64,000 nt of DNA from Arthrobacter sp. Bz4. Lineage in GTDB: Bacteria; Actinomycetota; Actinomycetes; Actinomycetales; Micrococcaceae. Positions within the stretch are counted from its first letter, which is position 1. Every line of letters starts with the position of its first letter. Of this stretch, positions 18,241 through 29,976 are shown piece by piece. The stretch lies in NCBI RefSeq assembly GCF_003075455.1, contig NZ_QDAE01000009.1, positions 54,442 through 118,441 on the forward strand. Reading direction: 5' to 3'. The notes under the pieces were generated by a model that saw only the letters and a program-made list of their open reading frames with translations, made no database searches and was not told the origin of the DNA. The translations under genes were made by a program, and so were the position numbers.

Positions 18241-19218
18241 ATGCGCGCGATTCGTCAGCACACCTTCGGGGAACCCTGGGATGTCCTCCAGGTCGATGAA
18301 GTCACCACCCCAGAACCCGGTCCAGGGCAGGTGCGGGTACGTACCCTCCTGTCCCCCATTCACAACCACGATCTCTGGACCGTCCGCGGTACCTACGGCT
18401 TCAAACCCGAGCTTCCCGCCCAGGCGGGCTCTGAGGCAGTAGGAGTCATTGACGCTTTGGGTGACGACGTCGAGCACCTCTCCGTGGGACAGCGCGTCGC
18501 CACCGGCGGGACGTTCGGCGTCTGGGCCGAGTTCTTCATCGCCCAGGCACAGGGTCTGGTACCCGTCGATGAAGGTGCAACCGATGAAGTTGCGTCCCAA
18601 CTTGTCTCAATGCCGTTCTCCGCCATCGCACTACTCGACTGGCTGAACCTCACCGAGGGTGACTGGATCATCCAAAACGCCGCAAACGGCGCCGTCGGAC
18701 GCCTGATCGCCCAGCTCGCTCCTACCCGCGGCATCAACGTCGTCGGCCTCGTCCGCCGTGACGCGGGCGTCGACGAACTCGCAGCTCAGGGTATCGAACG
18801 GATCGTTTCCACCGAGACCGCAGGCTGGGAGGACCGGGTCGCTGAACTCACGGGGGGCGCCAAGATTGTCGCCGGCGTGGATTCGGTGGGCGGCGACGCC
18901 AGCAACGAGGTGCTGTCGCAGCTCGGCGAGAATGGCACGCTCGTGGTGTTCGGCGCGATGGGTGGAAGCACCTTGACCTTGAGTTCCGGCTCGATCATCT
19001 TCAAGAACCTGACGGTCAAGGGCTTCTGGGGCAGCACCGTGATGCGCGAACTACCTGCCGGTCGTCGCGGCGAGCTGTTCAGCGAACTGCTGCTCCGGGT
19101 CAACGACGGCACCCTCTCCTTCCCCATCGAAGCTGCCTACACTCTGGATCAGGTGCAGGAAGCCTCCCGGGCAAACTTCGTGGCGGGCCGCAAGGGCAAG
19201 GTCATGATCCGGCCGTAG
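18241..19218 (+). CDS. Zinc-less MDR family oxidoreductase (quinone or enoyl reductase type)
   Basis: A 325-residue NAD(P)H-dependent medium-chain reductase starting MRAIRQHTFGEPWDVL. It has GroES-like fold landmarks (PGPGQVRVRTLLSPIHNHDLWTVRGTYG), a substrate-side SEAVGVIDALGDDV block and a nucleotide site around NAANGAVGRLIAQLA. Zinc-binding Cys residues are absent, which places it with quinone reductase/2-enoyl reductase-type members. ATG at 18241 is preferred over 18223 because family proteins start at MRAI and GGAAAGAGAG lies 6 bases before it. A dyad at 18202-18220 suggests induction by electrophiles or quinones. Confidence 0.85.
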   Translation: MRAIRQHTFGEPWDVLQVDEVTTPEPGPGQVRVRTLLSPIHNHDLWTVRGTYGFKPELPAQAGSEAVGVIDALGDDVEHLSVGQRVATGGTFGVWAEFFIAQAQGLVPVDEGATDEVASQLVSMPFSAIALLDWLNLTEGDWIIQNAANGAVGRLIAQLAPTRGINVVGLVRRDAGVDELAAQGIERIVSTETAGWEDRVAELTGGAKIVAGVDSVGGDASNEVLSQLGENGTLVVFGAMGGSTLTLSSGSIIFKNLTVKGFWGSTVMRELPAGRRGELFSELLLRVNDGTLSFPIEAAYTLDQVQEASRANFVAGRKGKVMIRP

Positions 19219-19230
19219 CTTGTCCCACCG

Positions 19231-19284
19231 GTGCAGGTCTTCCCACCTTCCGGGAGACCTGCACGGCCGGGAGACTTGCACGGT
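19231..19284. terminator. Stem-loop with duplicated arm between convergent genes
   Basis: GTGCAGGTCT (19231-19240) pairs with AGACCTGCAC (19255-19264). The right arm context CCGGGAGACCTGCACGG (19250-19266) is repeated at 19268-19284 with one change (AGACTTGCAC), period 18. It lies 12 bases past the MDR stop and 10 bases before the GNAT stop, so it probably terminates both transcripts. Confidence 0.6.
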
Positions 19285-19294
19285 CGCGGTGGCT

Positions 19295-19810
19295 CTAGAG
19301 GGACAATCTGAACACCCAGAGCAGGATCTCCTCGTCGCGCACCCACCAGTCACGTTCGGGTTGACGCTCGAAACCCATCGAATGATACAGAGCATGGGCG
19401 CGGGTCATATCGGAGCCGCTGGTCAGGCTGACCGCCGTGATTCCGTCCAGCGAACGGGCATGCTCAATGATCGCCTCAACCATCAACCGGCCCACCCCGC
19501 CGCGCTGAACCGTCGGGTCCACCGCCAGCATCCTGAACTCCAGCTCGCCAGCGACCGCAATGTCGGTATACCGCTGCCCCTCGAACGTGATGGCCACCGA
19601 GGCAACGACGACGCCCGCGCGCTCCGCCACCCAGATTTCGGCGTGCTCGGCGCGGTGTTCGACGTCGGCCAGCACCCGCATGTACGGATGATCGGGAGCC
19701 TCGAAGTACCCCGCCTCAAGGTAGGCAGCACACGTGATGCGGCGGACGTCGTCGTAATCCGTCTCGGTGACGGGACGGATCGTGAGGTCAGTGCGTGTTG
19801 TGGGGGTCAT
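19295..19810 (-). CDS. GNAT family N-acetyltransferase
   Basis: A 171-residue single-domain acetyltransferase. It starts with RPVTETDYDDVRRITCAAY, followed by WVAERAGVVVASVAI, the core strand FRMLAVDPTVQRGGVGRLMVEAIIEHAR with the acetyl-CoA pyrophosphate loop QRGGVGR, and the C-terminal LYHSMGFERQPERDWW typical of the fold. GAGG lies 6 bases upstream of the ATG. The substrate cannot be inferred. It converges with the MDR gene. Confidence 0.9.
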   Translation of the reverse strand: MTPTTRTDLTIRPVTETDYDDVRRITCAAYLEAGYFEAPDHPYMRVLADVEHRAEHAEIWVAERAGVVVASVAITFEGQRYTDIAVAGELEFRMLAVDPTVQRGGVGRLMVEAIIEHARSLDGITAVSLTSGSDMTRAHALYHSMGFERQPERDWWVRDEEILLWVFRLSL

Positions 19811-19877
19811 TTAATCCTCATCGGGAAGGCGGACGGATACGACGCCGGAATGCCGCCTTCCAATTCTGCAACACGTC

Positions 19878-20073
19878 CTAGTCCTTCTCCACAACGTCCC
19901 ATTCGCCGAAACGGACTAACCCCGCAGATTCCCGATGGCGCGCACTGTTCGCCTGGTCCTCGTGGTCGTCCAGCGTGAGCTGCCGCGTGCCCTCGGGTCT
20001 GGGTTCGAGCCGGGCCCTCCACGATGTGCAACACCACCGGGATCCAGCGCTGGGTCACTTTCAAAGAAAACAT
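19878..20073 (-). pseudogene. Small gene interrupted by a +1 frameshift
   Basis: ATG at 20073 has a strong AGGAG 5 bases upstream and begins MFSLKVTQRWIPVVLHIVEG. In the next frame the sequence continues naturally (ARLEPRPEGTRQLTLDD, then LVRFGEWDVVEKD) to a stop at 19878, whereas the original frame turns into Arg/Gly-rich noise. The 196-base length is 65 codons plus one base, so one extra base, probably in the GGAGGGCCCGG stretch around 20011-20020, would explain it. It is either a decayed gene of about 65 residues, a sequencing error or a programmed shift. The remaining bases up to 20207 hold nothing I can support. Confidence 0.5.
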
Positions 20074-20207
20074 GGGCTCTCCTGCAGAGGAACGTAGTGG
20101 CTTTGCCTGAATCGCAGGGCTGCTCTTGCCATTCTCCATTTCCCTGCCGCCACGGGCAGTCACGCCCCTGCCTAGCCACAGGCCACCAATCGACGTACGT
20201 TTGATTG

Positions 20208-20450
20208 ATGTTTACGTTTGGCTGGAGAACCACCCGTGTCCTTTTCGCCGTAGGCTCGATGCTCGTCTTCACTGGTGCGATCGGAATGGTCATGGACCCC
20301 TCCCGGGGCGCGTTGTGGTTCGCGATTGCTGCCGGGGTGCTTTTCGTTGCGATCGCGACGCGTGGGCCATGGGACAGCAAGGCTAGCGGCCGCAACCGGT
20401 CAGTGTTGGGTTTCAAAGCCCTGAATGATCGGACGGGCTCAGCCTCCTGA
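20208..20450 (+). CDS. Small two-helix membrane protein, unknown
   Basis: An 80-residue protein starting MFTFGWRTTRVLFAVGSM with two hydrophobic helices (VLFAVGSMLVFTGAIGMVM and ALWFAIAAGVLFVAIA) and a polar C-terminal tail. A TACGTT -10-like box at 20196-20201 ends 6 bases before the ATG, so the message may be leaderless; no ribosome binding site is visible. Its last 12 bases overlap the 3' end of the convergent DUF6297-like gene. Not recognised; possibly an accessory membrane peptide. Confidence 0.5.
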   Translation: MFTFGWRTTRVLFAVGSMLVFTGAIGMVMDPSRGALWFAIAAGVLFVAIATRGPWDSKASGRNRSVLGFKALNDRTGSAS

Positions 20451-22010
20451 CTGGGAGGTGGGCTTCGCAGCCATCTGGACCAAGACAACCCCAGCACTGA
20501 CCGCTGCCTGAACCCCAATCAGCCACGGATAGACGTTCCCGGTATACAGGGCCAACAGCACCGGCACCATCGCCAGGAAGGTCACATCGATACCCCGGTA
20601 GAGCGCTGCAATCTGGGTCCGTGGAACGGGACCGAAGGGCGTTTCGGCAGCTGGGGCCGTCCAGTCAGTCGCGGGACGGGTGGCGGCCCGGACAGATCCG
20701 GCCCCCATTCCGAGGCCCGCCACCGCACCCAGCAGAATTAGGCCGGGTCCACCGACGCCGACGACGCTGAGGGCACCTGTCAGGACCGCCATCCAGGCAC
20801 TCATTGCGACCGCTGGCATCAGGATCCGGCTGAGCATCACTACCGAGGTGGAGACGGGAAGCAGCAGGTCCAGCTCCGGGACCAGCGCCGTCCGCCGCGC
20901 GACGACCCCCATGCTGGTTCCAGTGACGCACCCGGCCACCACGATGACCAACAGTTGCACGACGGCGGGCAACGCTGCATCAGCGAGCACCAGAGCGAGA
21001 CATGCGCCCAGCCACACCAGCGGCACCGCCACCCCTTGCTGCAGCCGGAGGAACGCGACGATGTCGGCACGCACAATCGCCGCCCGCGGCCCCACCGTGT
21101 GGCGGACGTACAGCTTCGCGCCCCGCGTCGAGGCGGTGTGGCGCGGGTGGGCCGCCAGCGCCCGACTGAGCTCGTTGACGTCCAGCAGGAACACTGACGC
21201 ACCCGCATGGCCGGACACGCCTCCCCCGCGCATCAGTTCGGACCCTGCCACTATGCCAACCCTCGGCAGCGAGTAGGCGAGCACCCCGACCGCGAACGCC
21301 AGCGCCACCAGCAGCGGCCAGACGTCAGGGCCCAGCGACGGCAACACCGCGAGTGGCAGCAGCACCAGAGCGGGCCAGAGAAGATCGCGCCGGCCGGAAC
21401 CCGCCCGCAGCTGCAGCAGCGTTGCCCCACCGACCACGATCACTGCGACCATCCCGAAGGTTCCCGCGGCAAGGAGATGCCCCGTGGGTGTCCGGTCCAG
21501 TGCGGTGAGCAGGCTGAACGGGAGGTACATGACAGCACTAGCCAACCCCACGCCAGCGATGAGTCGGATGAGCCCCGGCAGAACCATCGGCCGCCGGTCC
21601 ACCGGCAGCGGCAGCCACCAGGACCCCTCGCTGGAGCTCACCGCCGCCGGTCCCAGCCTCCTCGCCAGGGTCAGCAGCCCGGTAAACGCGAGGTAGGTCA
21701 ACAGGATCCACAGAACATCGGCCGGAATCATCTGCCACTGCTGGTCGACGAGGCCACCCTGCGCAGGATCCCGTCGGGCAATCTCGTCGCGCAGAGCGAA
21801 CACAAACGAGCCGGCGATCGCGAGCACGCAGGCCAAGGCCAGGGTGCTCGAGTAAATGTCGATGAACAGGCCGCCGACCGACGTCCGGGCGCGGTTATAC
21901 CGCCGGGACGACTTGCGGGTGAAGGCGACGACGGCTCGGGCGGTGGCGAGGGTCCCGTCCCTGTCCTCACCAGCAGTGGGTCGCAGCCGAAGTGCTTCAG
22001 GAGCCGGCAA
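20439..22010 (-). CDS. Polytopic membrane protein, ABC exporter permease-like (DUF6297 type)
   Basis: A 523-residue integral membrane protein with a basic cytoplasmic N-terminus (FTRKSSRRYNRARTSVGGL) and about 10-12 hydrophobic helices. Length, topology and its position directly after an ABC ATPase match actinobacterial DUF6297 proteins, thought to be the membrane half of ABC-2-like exporters. The start overlaps the end of the ATPase gene by 14 bases, so the two are translationally coupled. The exported substrate is unknown. The pair is transcribed divergently from an ArsR-type regulator. Confidence 0.75.
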   Translation of the reverse strand: MPAPEALRLRPTAGEDRDGTLATARAVVAFTRKSSRRYNRARTSVGGLFIDIYSSTLALACVLAIAGSFVFALRDEIARRDPAQGGLVDQQWQMIPADVLWILLTYLAFTGLLTLARRLGPAAVSSSEGSWWLPLPVDRRPMVLPGLIRLIAGVGLASAVMYLPFSLLTALDRTPTGHLLAAGTFGMVAVIVVGGATLLQLRAGSGRRDLLWPALVLLPLAVLPSLGPDVWPLLVALAFAVGVLAYSLPRVGIVAGSELMRGGGVSGHAGASVFLLDVNELSRALAAHPRHTASTRGAKLYVRHTVGPRAAIVRADIVAFLRLQQGVAVPLVWLGACLALVLADAALPAVVQLLVIVVAGCVTGTSMGVVARRTALVPELDLLLPVSTSVVMLSRILMPAVAMSAWMAVLTGALSVVGVGGPGLILLGAVAGLGMGAGSVRAATRPATDWTAPAAETPFGPVPRTQIAALYRGIDVTFLAMVPVLLALYTGNVYPWLIGVQAAVSAGVVLVQMAAKPTSQSGG

Positions 22011-22683
22011 TGATCGCAGCTCCCTGGTCGGGGTCGAGCTGCTCGACGACGTCGTCGATCACCAGACAAGTCGATGCGGTCTGCACCAGCAGCCTCGGAT
22101 CGTGGGTCACCAGCACCACAGCGGCCCCGGCCTCCGCGTGGTCGCCGATCCGCTGCGCGAGCGCATCACGCATCACCGGGTCGAGTCGCTGTTCGGGTTC
22201 GTCGAGGATCAGGAGGGAGGACGGGCGGATCAGGCCGGCGGCCAGAAGCAGCCGCCTCCGCTGCCCGGAGGACAAGGCTTCCGGGACCACGTCCGCCCGG
22301 TCCCGCAGCCCGAAGAACTCCAGCTCGGCGGTGACCCGTTGATCCGGGGCATCCAGGGAGTGTCCCCGCGCCACCAGCAGCAGATGCTCGCGGACAGTAA
22401 GTGCCGGAAAAAAGAGGTCATCATCAAAAATTGCTGACACCTGACGGCGAAACATCACGGCATCGGGAAGAGCCGGAAGACCCTGCACCAGCACGTCGCC
22501 GGCAAGCGCCGGTTGCCGGCCCGCGAGGGTCCTCACGACAGTCGATTTGCCTGCCCCGTTCACGCCGACCACTCCGAGAACTTCTCCCGGGTGGACGGTC
22601 ACTGACACTTCGCCACAGACTGGCGCCCTGAAATACCCAACGAGTAGTCCCGTTGCCTGAAGTACTGCCCCCAGATCAGCCAT
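21997..22683 (-). CDS. ABC transporter ATP-binding protein
   Basis: A 228-residue ATPase with Walker A GVNGAGKST (40-48), a signature-like LSSGQRRRLLLAAGLI, Walker B SSLLILDEP and switch His in VLVTHDPRLL. The signature has SSGQ in place of SGGQ, common in exporter ATPases. It is the first gene of a two-gene exporter unit with the membrane protein at 20439-22010. The start codon is 20 bases from the divergent ArsR promoter/operator, so its promoter must lie in or overlap the operator. Confidence 0.93.
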   Translation of the reverse strand: MADLGAVLQATGLLVGYFRAPVCGEVSVTVHPGEVLGVVGVNGAGKSTVVRTLAGRQPALAGDVLVQGLPALPDAVMFRRQVSAIFDDDLFFPALTVREHLLLVARGHSLDAPDQRVTAELEFFGLRDRADVVPEALSSGQRRRLLLAAGLIRPSSLLILDEPEQRLDPVMRDALAQRIGDHAEAGAAVVLVTHDPRLLVQTASTCLVIDDVVEQLDPDQGAAIIAGS

Positions 22684-22703
22684 TCACCCATCGTAATGGG
22701 GTC

Positions 22704-22733
22704 TTGATAGGCAAGCCTGTACTTGCCTATACT
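22704..22733 (+). promoter_or_regulatory. ArsR promoter (leaderless) with embedded operator dyad
   Basis: -35 TTGATA (22704-22709), an 18-base spacer and -10 TATACT (22728-22733) place the transcription start at about 22740-22741, the ATG of the regulator. A perfect dyad, ATAGGCAAG (22707-22715) and CTTGCCTAT (22722-22730) around CCTGTA, fills the space between and into both boxes. It is probably the ArsR-family operator controlling itself and the divergent ABC exporter. Confidence 0.7.
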
Positions 22734-22740
22734 GATGGTT

Positions 22741-23022
22741 ATGGTTGACGTGTTCCGGGCTCTCGACGACGAAACCAGACGCACCATTCTCGATGAGCTG
22801 TCGTCGCACGACGGTCAGACCCTGTTCGAGATCTGCTCGATACTCGCCATGCGCCACAACCTCAGCCTGACCCGCCAAGCCATCTCCCAACACCTGGGTG
22901 TCCTTGAATCGGCCGGGCTCGTTGCGACCGAGCGTCGGGGACGCTCCAAGTTCCACCACTTTAATCCCGCACCACTTGCCGAAATTGCCGATCGGTGGCC
23001 TATTCAAAAGAGGATCCAATGA
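22741..23022 (+). CDS. ArsR-family transcriptional regulator
   Basis: A 93-residue winged-helix repressor. It reads MVDVFRALDDETRRTILDELSSHDGQ, then SLTRQAISQHLGVLESAGLVATERRG (HTH with recognition helix AISQHLGVLE), then the wing RGRSKFHHFNPAPLAEI. No Cys-rich metal site is visible, so it is probably not a classical metal sensor. ATG 22741 coincides with the predicted transcription start; 22735 is an alternative. The stop overlaps the next start by ATGA. In many actinobacteria such ArsR-VOC pairs respond to small organic compounds; that is inference here. Confidence 0.88.
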   Translation: MVDVFRALDDETRRTILDELSSHDGQTLFEICSILAMRHNLSLTRQAISQHLGVLESAGLVATERRGRSKFHHFNPAPLAEIADRWPIQKRIQ

Positions 23023-23411
23023 AAATTGCACTGACCAGCCTGTTCGTCGACGACCAGCGGGCGGCGCTGGCGTTCTACACCGACGTCCTCGGCTTCACGA
23101 AGGGCCACGACATCCCGTTGGGTGATGACTTCTGGCTCACCGTTCGGTCACCCGAATCCCCGGACAGCCCAGAGCTTCTCCTGGAGCCGGCCAGCCACCC
23201 CGCGGTGAAACCGTACCGTGACGCGCTGATGGAGGATGGCATTCCCCTGGCCCAATTCGCGGTCGAGGATCTCACCTCCGAGTACGCCAGATTGACGGGC
23301 CGCGGCGTGGTGTTTACCCAGCCGCCCACCGACATCGGAACCGCCCTGATGGCCGTCTTCGATGACACCTGCGGCAATCTGATTCAACTGATCGAAATGA
23401 AGCAGGCTTGA
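23019..23411 (+). CDS. VOC-superfamily (glyoxalase/bleomycin-resistance-like) protein
   Basis: A 130-residue protein with the paired beta-alpha-beta-beta-beta VOC fold: MKIALTSLFVDDQRAALAFYTDVLGF, then LLLEPASHPA, IPLAQFAVEDLTSEYARLTGRGVVFTQPP and AVFDDTCGNLIQLIE. The Glu of LLLEP and the terminal Glu of LIQLIE are candidate metal ligands. The ATG at 23019 overlaps the ArsR stop by 4 bases, so it is co-expressed with the regulator. It may bind, isomerise or detoxify the compound sensed by ArsR and exported by the divergent ABC pair. Confidence 0.88.
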   Translation: MKIALTSLFVDDQRAALAFYTDVLGFTKGHDIPLGDDFWLTVRSPESPDSPELLLEPASHPAVKPYRDALMEDGIPLAQFAVEDLTSEYARLTGRGVVFTQPPTDIGTALMAVFDDTCGNLIQLIEMKQA

Positions 23412-23538
23412 AGGGCGGCAACCAGCCGATGACCACCGCTGGTGACTGGGTTGCCTCCGCTGTTGCTACCATTTCGCGTATCCAGTAGCGCCGATCCGGG
23501 AGGGCGCCTCCTCCCGAACAGTACAGAGGAGAGGCGTC

Positions 23539-24375
23539 ATGAGCGAAGCACGCAGGCGGGAACTAGGGGACACCGATGCCCCGGTCGAGGACGAACTGAA
23601 GGAATCTTTCGATAGCACTGTTGAGGAGGGTGCCGAGCGGCTGCAACGGACCTTCCGGAACATCCTTGTTACGGGTGTTTTTGGCGGTTTCGAGATAGGC
23701 CTCGGCATCATGGCTTACCTTGCTGTGCTGCACGAGACGGACAATCATCTCCTCGCGGGCCTTGCGTTCAGCGTGGGCCTCGTTGCCCTTTTCCTGGCAC
23801 ATAGCGAACTGTTCACCGAAAACTTCCTGATGCCGGTCGCAGCCGTCGTCGCGAAAGAAGGCAGTCTGCTTCAGCTGGTCAAACTCTGGGGCGGCACCCT
23901 GGTGGCCAATCTGGTCAGCGGCTGGGCTTTCGTCTGGATTGTCATGCAGGCCTTCCCTGAGTGGACCGAGACAGTCGCCGAGAGCGCCCACCACTTCATC
24001 GACGCGCCGTTCTCCATGCAGGTTGTGGCCCTGGCGGTGCTCGGCGGCAGCACCATTACGCTGATGAGCCGAATGCAGCAAGGGACCTCGAATGACGTCG
24101 CCAAGATCGTCGCGACGGTGATCGGCGGATTCCTCCTTGCGGGTCTGCAGCTGTTCCACAGCATCCTGGATTCGCTGCTCATTTTCGCCGCGATCCATTC
24201 CGGCGCGGCCATCACTTACCTGGAATGGCTTGGCTGGTTTGGGTACACCCTGGCCTTCAATATGCTCGGTGGACTCCTGCTTGTTACGCTGCTGCGGCTC
24301 GTGCGCACCAAGGAACTGATCGAGAAGCGTCGCGACGAGGCTCCGGAAAACCCTGACGCACCCCACGAGAGTTGA
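23539..24375 (+). CDS. Formate/nitrite transporter (FNT) family protein
   Basis: A 278-residue membrane protein with a charged N-terminus (EDELKESFDSTVEEGAERLQRTF) and six membrane helices of the FNT/FocA fold. LAHSELFTENFLMPV is the FNT signature region, and FHSILDSLLIFAAIHSGA carries the second half-helix. The long acidic N-terminus and this sequence type resemble the YfdC branch, whose substrate is not settled (formate, nitrite or other small anions). GAGG/GAGGAG-like bases precede the ATG. It is a single gene that converges with the DUF2087 gene, with 20 bases between. Confidence 0.88.
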   Translation: MSEARRRELGDTDAPVEDELKESFDSTVEEGAERLQRTFRNILVTGVFGGFEIGLGIMAYLAVLHETDNHLLAGLAFSVGLVALFLAHSELFTENFLMPVAAVVAKEGSLLQLVKLWGGTLVANLVSGWAFVWIVMQAFPEWTETVAESAHHFIDAPFSMQVVALAVLGGSTITLMSRMQQGTSNDVAKIVATVIGGFLLAGLQLFHSILDSLLIFAAIHSGAAITYLEWLGWFGYTLAFNMLGGLLLVTLLRLVRTKELIEKRRDEAPENPDAPHES

Positions 24376-24395
24376 CGACGTCGGAGCGCCGGCAG

Positions 24396-24841
24396 TCAGG
24401 CGCGGCGGTAGCCGGTGCCGTCCGGCCGGCGGACCAGGTGGCCGTAATCGACCAATGCCCGGCGCAAGGTCGGGATATCACGGGTCACCGTAGCCAGGAC
24501 GAGGTTCACCTCCCGCTCCGACAATTCCTGATCGGCTGGCACCAGCCGCTCGGTCAGGTGTTGAAGAACGGCCCGGCGCTCCGTGGGATTGCGCAGCAGT
24601 CCGTCCAGATGGCCGCTACTGAAGAAGCGATCCACCCCTTGAGGCCTAGTCCGGGCTGTCGCTGCGAGAATCTCCTGGAAGAGGTCGGTATTGACGGCAC
24701 CTCCGGTGGTGACCAGGCCAGCTGCAACCAGCTTCTCCAGTTCCTTCGCAGTAGCATCGGTGTCATGGCCCAGCACGGCTGCGGCGTAGAGCTCGCGGAG
24801 CCGGGGTGCTGAAAGGGTTGAGAAGACCTGCTGCCAGCTCC

Positions 24842-24845
<4 letters not shown>
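24396..24845 (-). CDS. DUF2087-domain protein
   Basis: A 149-residue protein. Residues 1-75 look like a small helical/winged domain (MRSWQQVFSTLSAPRLRELYAAAVLG, ELEKLVAAGLVTTGG). The C-terminal part carries the DUF2087 pattern: RRAVLQHLTERLVPADQELSEREVNLVLATV, then PTLRRALVDYGHLVRRPDGTGYRR. This type often occurs in putative regulators. The ATG overlaps the inositol monophosphatase stop by 4 bases (ATGA), so it is the third gene of ligA-IMPase-DUF2087. A longer open frame upstream lies inside the IMPase gene and is rejected. Confidence 0.8.
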
Positions 24846-28643
<3,798 letters not shown>

Positions 28644-28777
28644 TTCCGTCCTACCATCTAGCTGCGGTCAATGAGGTGTGTCACGAAGTTACTTGGCTAC
28701 CCTAGCCGAACCGCGCTCTGAGCCCGCGCCGGTGGTACTGCCACGTCCTCGCTGCAGCAGTATCTTCCAGCGGCCCG

Positions 28778-29941
28778 CTAATCGAGGATCAGCCCGGTCC
28801 CGGTGCCGCGGGCGAGCGTTACGGGGTGCACCTCGCCAAACCCTCTGATGGTGCGCGCCTTCTGCGGGATCAGGACGAAGTGTTCGTTGTCACGCAGGGT
28901 GGCGGCGGTGGATGCATCGATCAGGACCGTCCCCGGTTCGGCCAGGGAGGTCAGGCGGGACGCCAGATTCACTGTCGGCCCGTAAATGTCGCCCAGTCGG
29001 GACAGGATCCGCCCCCACACCAGGGAGACGCGCGCGGAGGGCAGCAGGTGGTCTTCGGTGAAGGCTTTGGCCAGGGCGAGGGAAATTTCGGCACCGGCTT
29101 CCGGGGACTCGGCGATGTAAAGCACTTCGTCGCCGATGGTCTTGACCAGCCTGCCGCCTCCCACCGAGATGATTTCGGCACACACATTCTCGAAGCGCTG
29201 CACCAGGTGGGCGAGGGTTCGCTCGTTCATCTGGCGGGACAGGCTGGTGTAGGAAACGAGGTCGGCGAAGCCGACGGCGCGGGCCAGGGGCAGCGGGGCA
29301 TCGTCCTCGTCACCCAACCTGCCTTCGGCGCTGGCCTGCAGCCCGGATTCGGCGCGCAACGCCAACCGTTGCACTGCCGCGTTCAGTTGGCGTCGCCAGG
29401 CGTAAACCAGTGTCTTTTCCAGGGGTGCGATAAGTTCGGGAAGCTCGGCGACCAGGGCCTTCCGGGCAGCCGCATCAGAAATTTCCCGCTGCGCCGCCAT
29501 CTCTTCGACGAGGGCTTCGATCTGCCAAACCACCATCCGGTCGGTCATCTGGCCAATGGCGCGGGTGATGGAGATTGCCGCGTTCTCGGAGACCTTGTCA
29601 CTGCGGACGAGTTCGATGATGGTAATCAGCGCATCCTGGTCCTTCTCGGTGAAGGCCACGTCCTCGTCGGAGATGTTCGGGAAGCCCATGGCCCGCCACA
29701 GCTTGCGCGCCGAGAGCAGCGACACGCCAGCACCGGCCGCAACGTCGCGGCGTCGGAGGGTTCGCTCGGCGCCCAGCAGTTCTATTTCCAGGTTCCGGAT
29801 CGCCTCGCGGGACAGGTCCTGCTGCGGGACCGGGACCACCTCCGGAGTCAAAGGGGACGACGCGTCCTCCCCTGCCGGGGCAGGAGCAGCATCGGTGGCT
29901 GGCTCGTCCTGGCCCAGGTCGGGCTGATCGTCAGCAGTCAT
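28778..29941 (-). CDS. Class III adenylate cyclase with N-terminal regulatory domain
   Basis: A 387-residue soluble cyclase. Residues about 45-200 form an all-helical regulatory domain like that of mycobacterial Rv1264, which controls the cyclase by pH. The C-terminal catalytic domain has all required residues: metal-binding Asp227 (GFADLVSYT) and Asp271 (KTIGDEV), base-selecting Lys267 and Asp318 (GDIYGPTVN), and transition-state Asn325 and Arg329 (VNLASR). The Lys/Asp pair predicts ATP, so cAMP is the expected product. It lies between the PP2C gene and the PH-domain gene on the same strand; 134 bases separate it from the phosphatase. Confidence 0.93.
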   Translation of the reverse strand: MTADDQPDLGQDEPATDAAPAPAGEDASSPLTPEVVPVPQQDLSREAIRNLEIELLGAERTLRRRDVAAGAGVSLLSARKLWRAMGFPNISDEDVAFTEKDQDALITIIELVRSDKVSENAAISITRAIGQMTDRMVVWQIEALVEEMAAQREISDAAARKALVAELPELIAPLEKTLVYAWRRQLNAAVQRLALRAESGLQASAEGRLGDEDDAPLPLARAVGFADLVSYTSLSRQMNERTLAHLVQRFENVCAEIISVGGGRLVKTIGDEVLYIAESPEAGAEISLALAKAFTEDHLLPSARVSLVWGRILSRLGDIYGPTVNLASRLTSLAEPGTVLIDASTAATLRDNEHFVLIPQKARTIRGFGEVHPVTLARGTGTGLILD

Positions 29942-29976
29942 TCGCTCTTCTCCCGTCCGTAATCGATCATCTGGTG

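Noticed and set aside
19807..20163. 118-codon minus-strand frame through 19878-20073
   Set aside because: Only its part before about 20012 looks like protein; afterwards it becomes Arg/Gly/Pro-rich noise while the neighbouring frame looks natural, which led to the frameshift interpretation.
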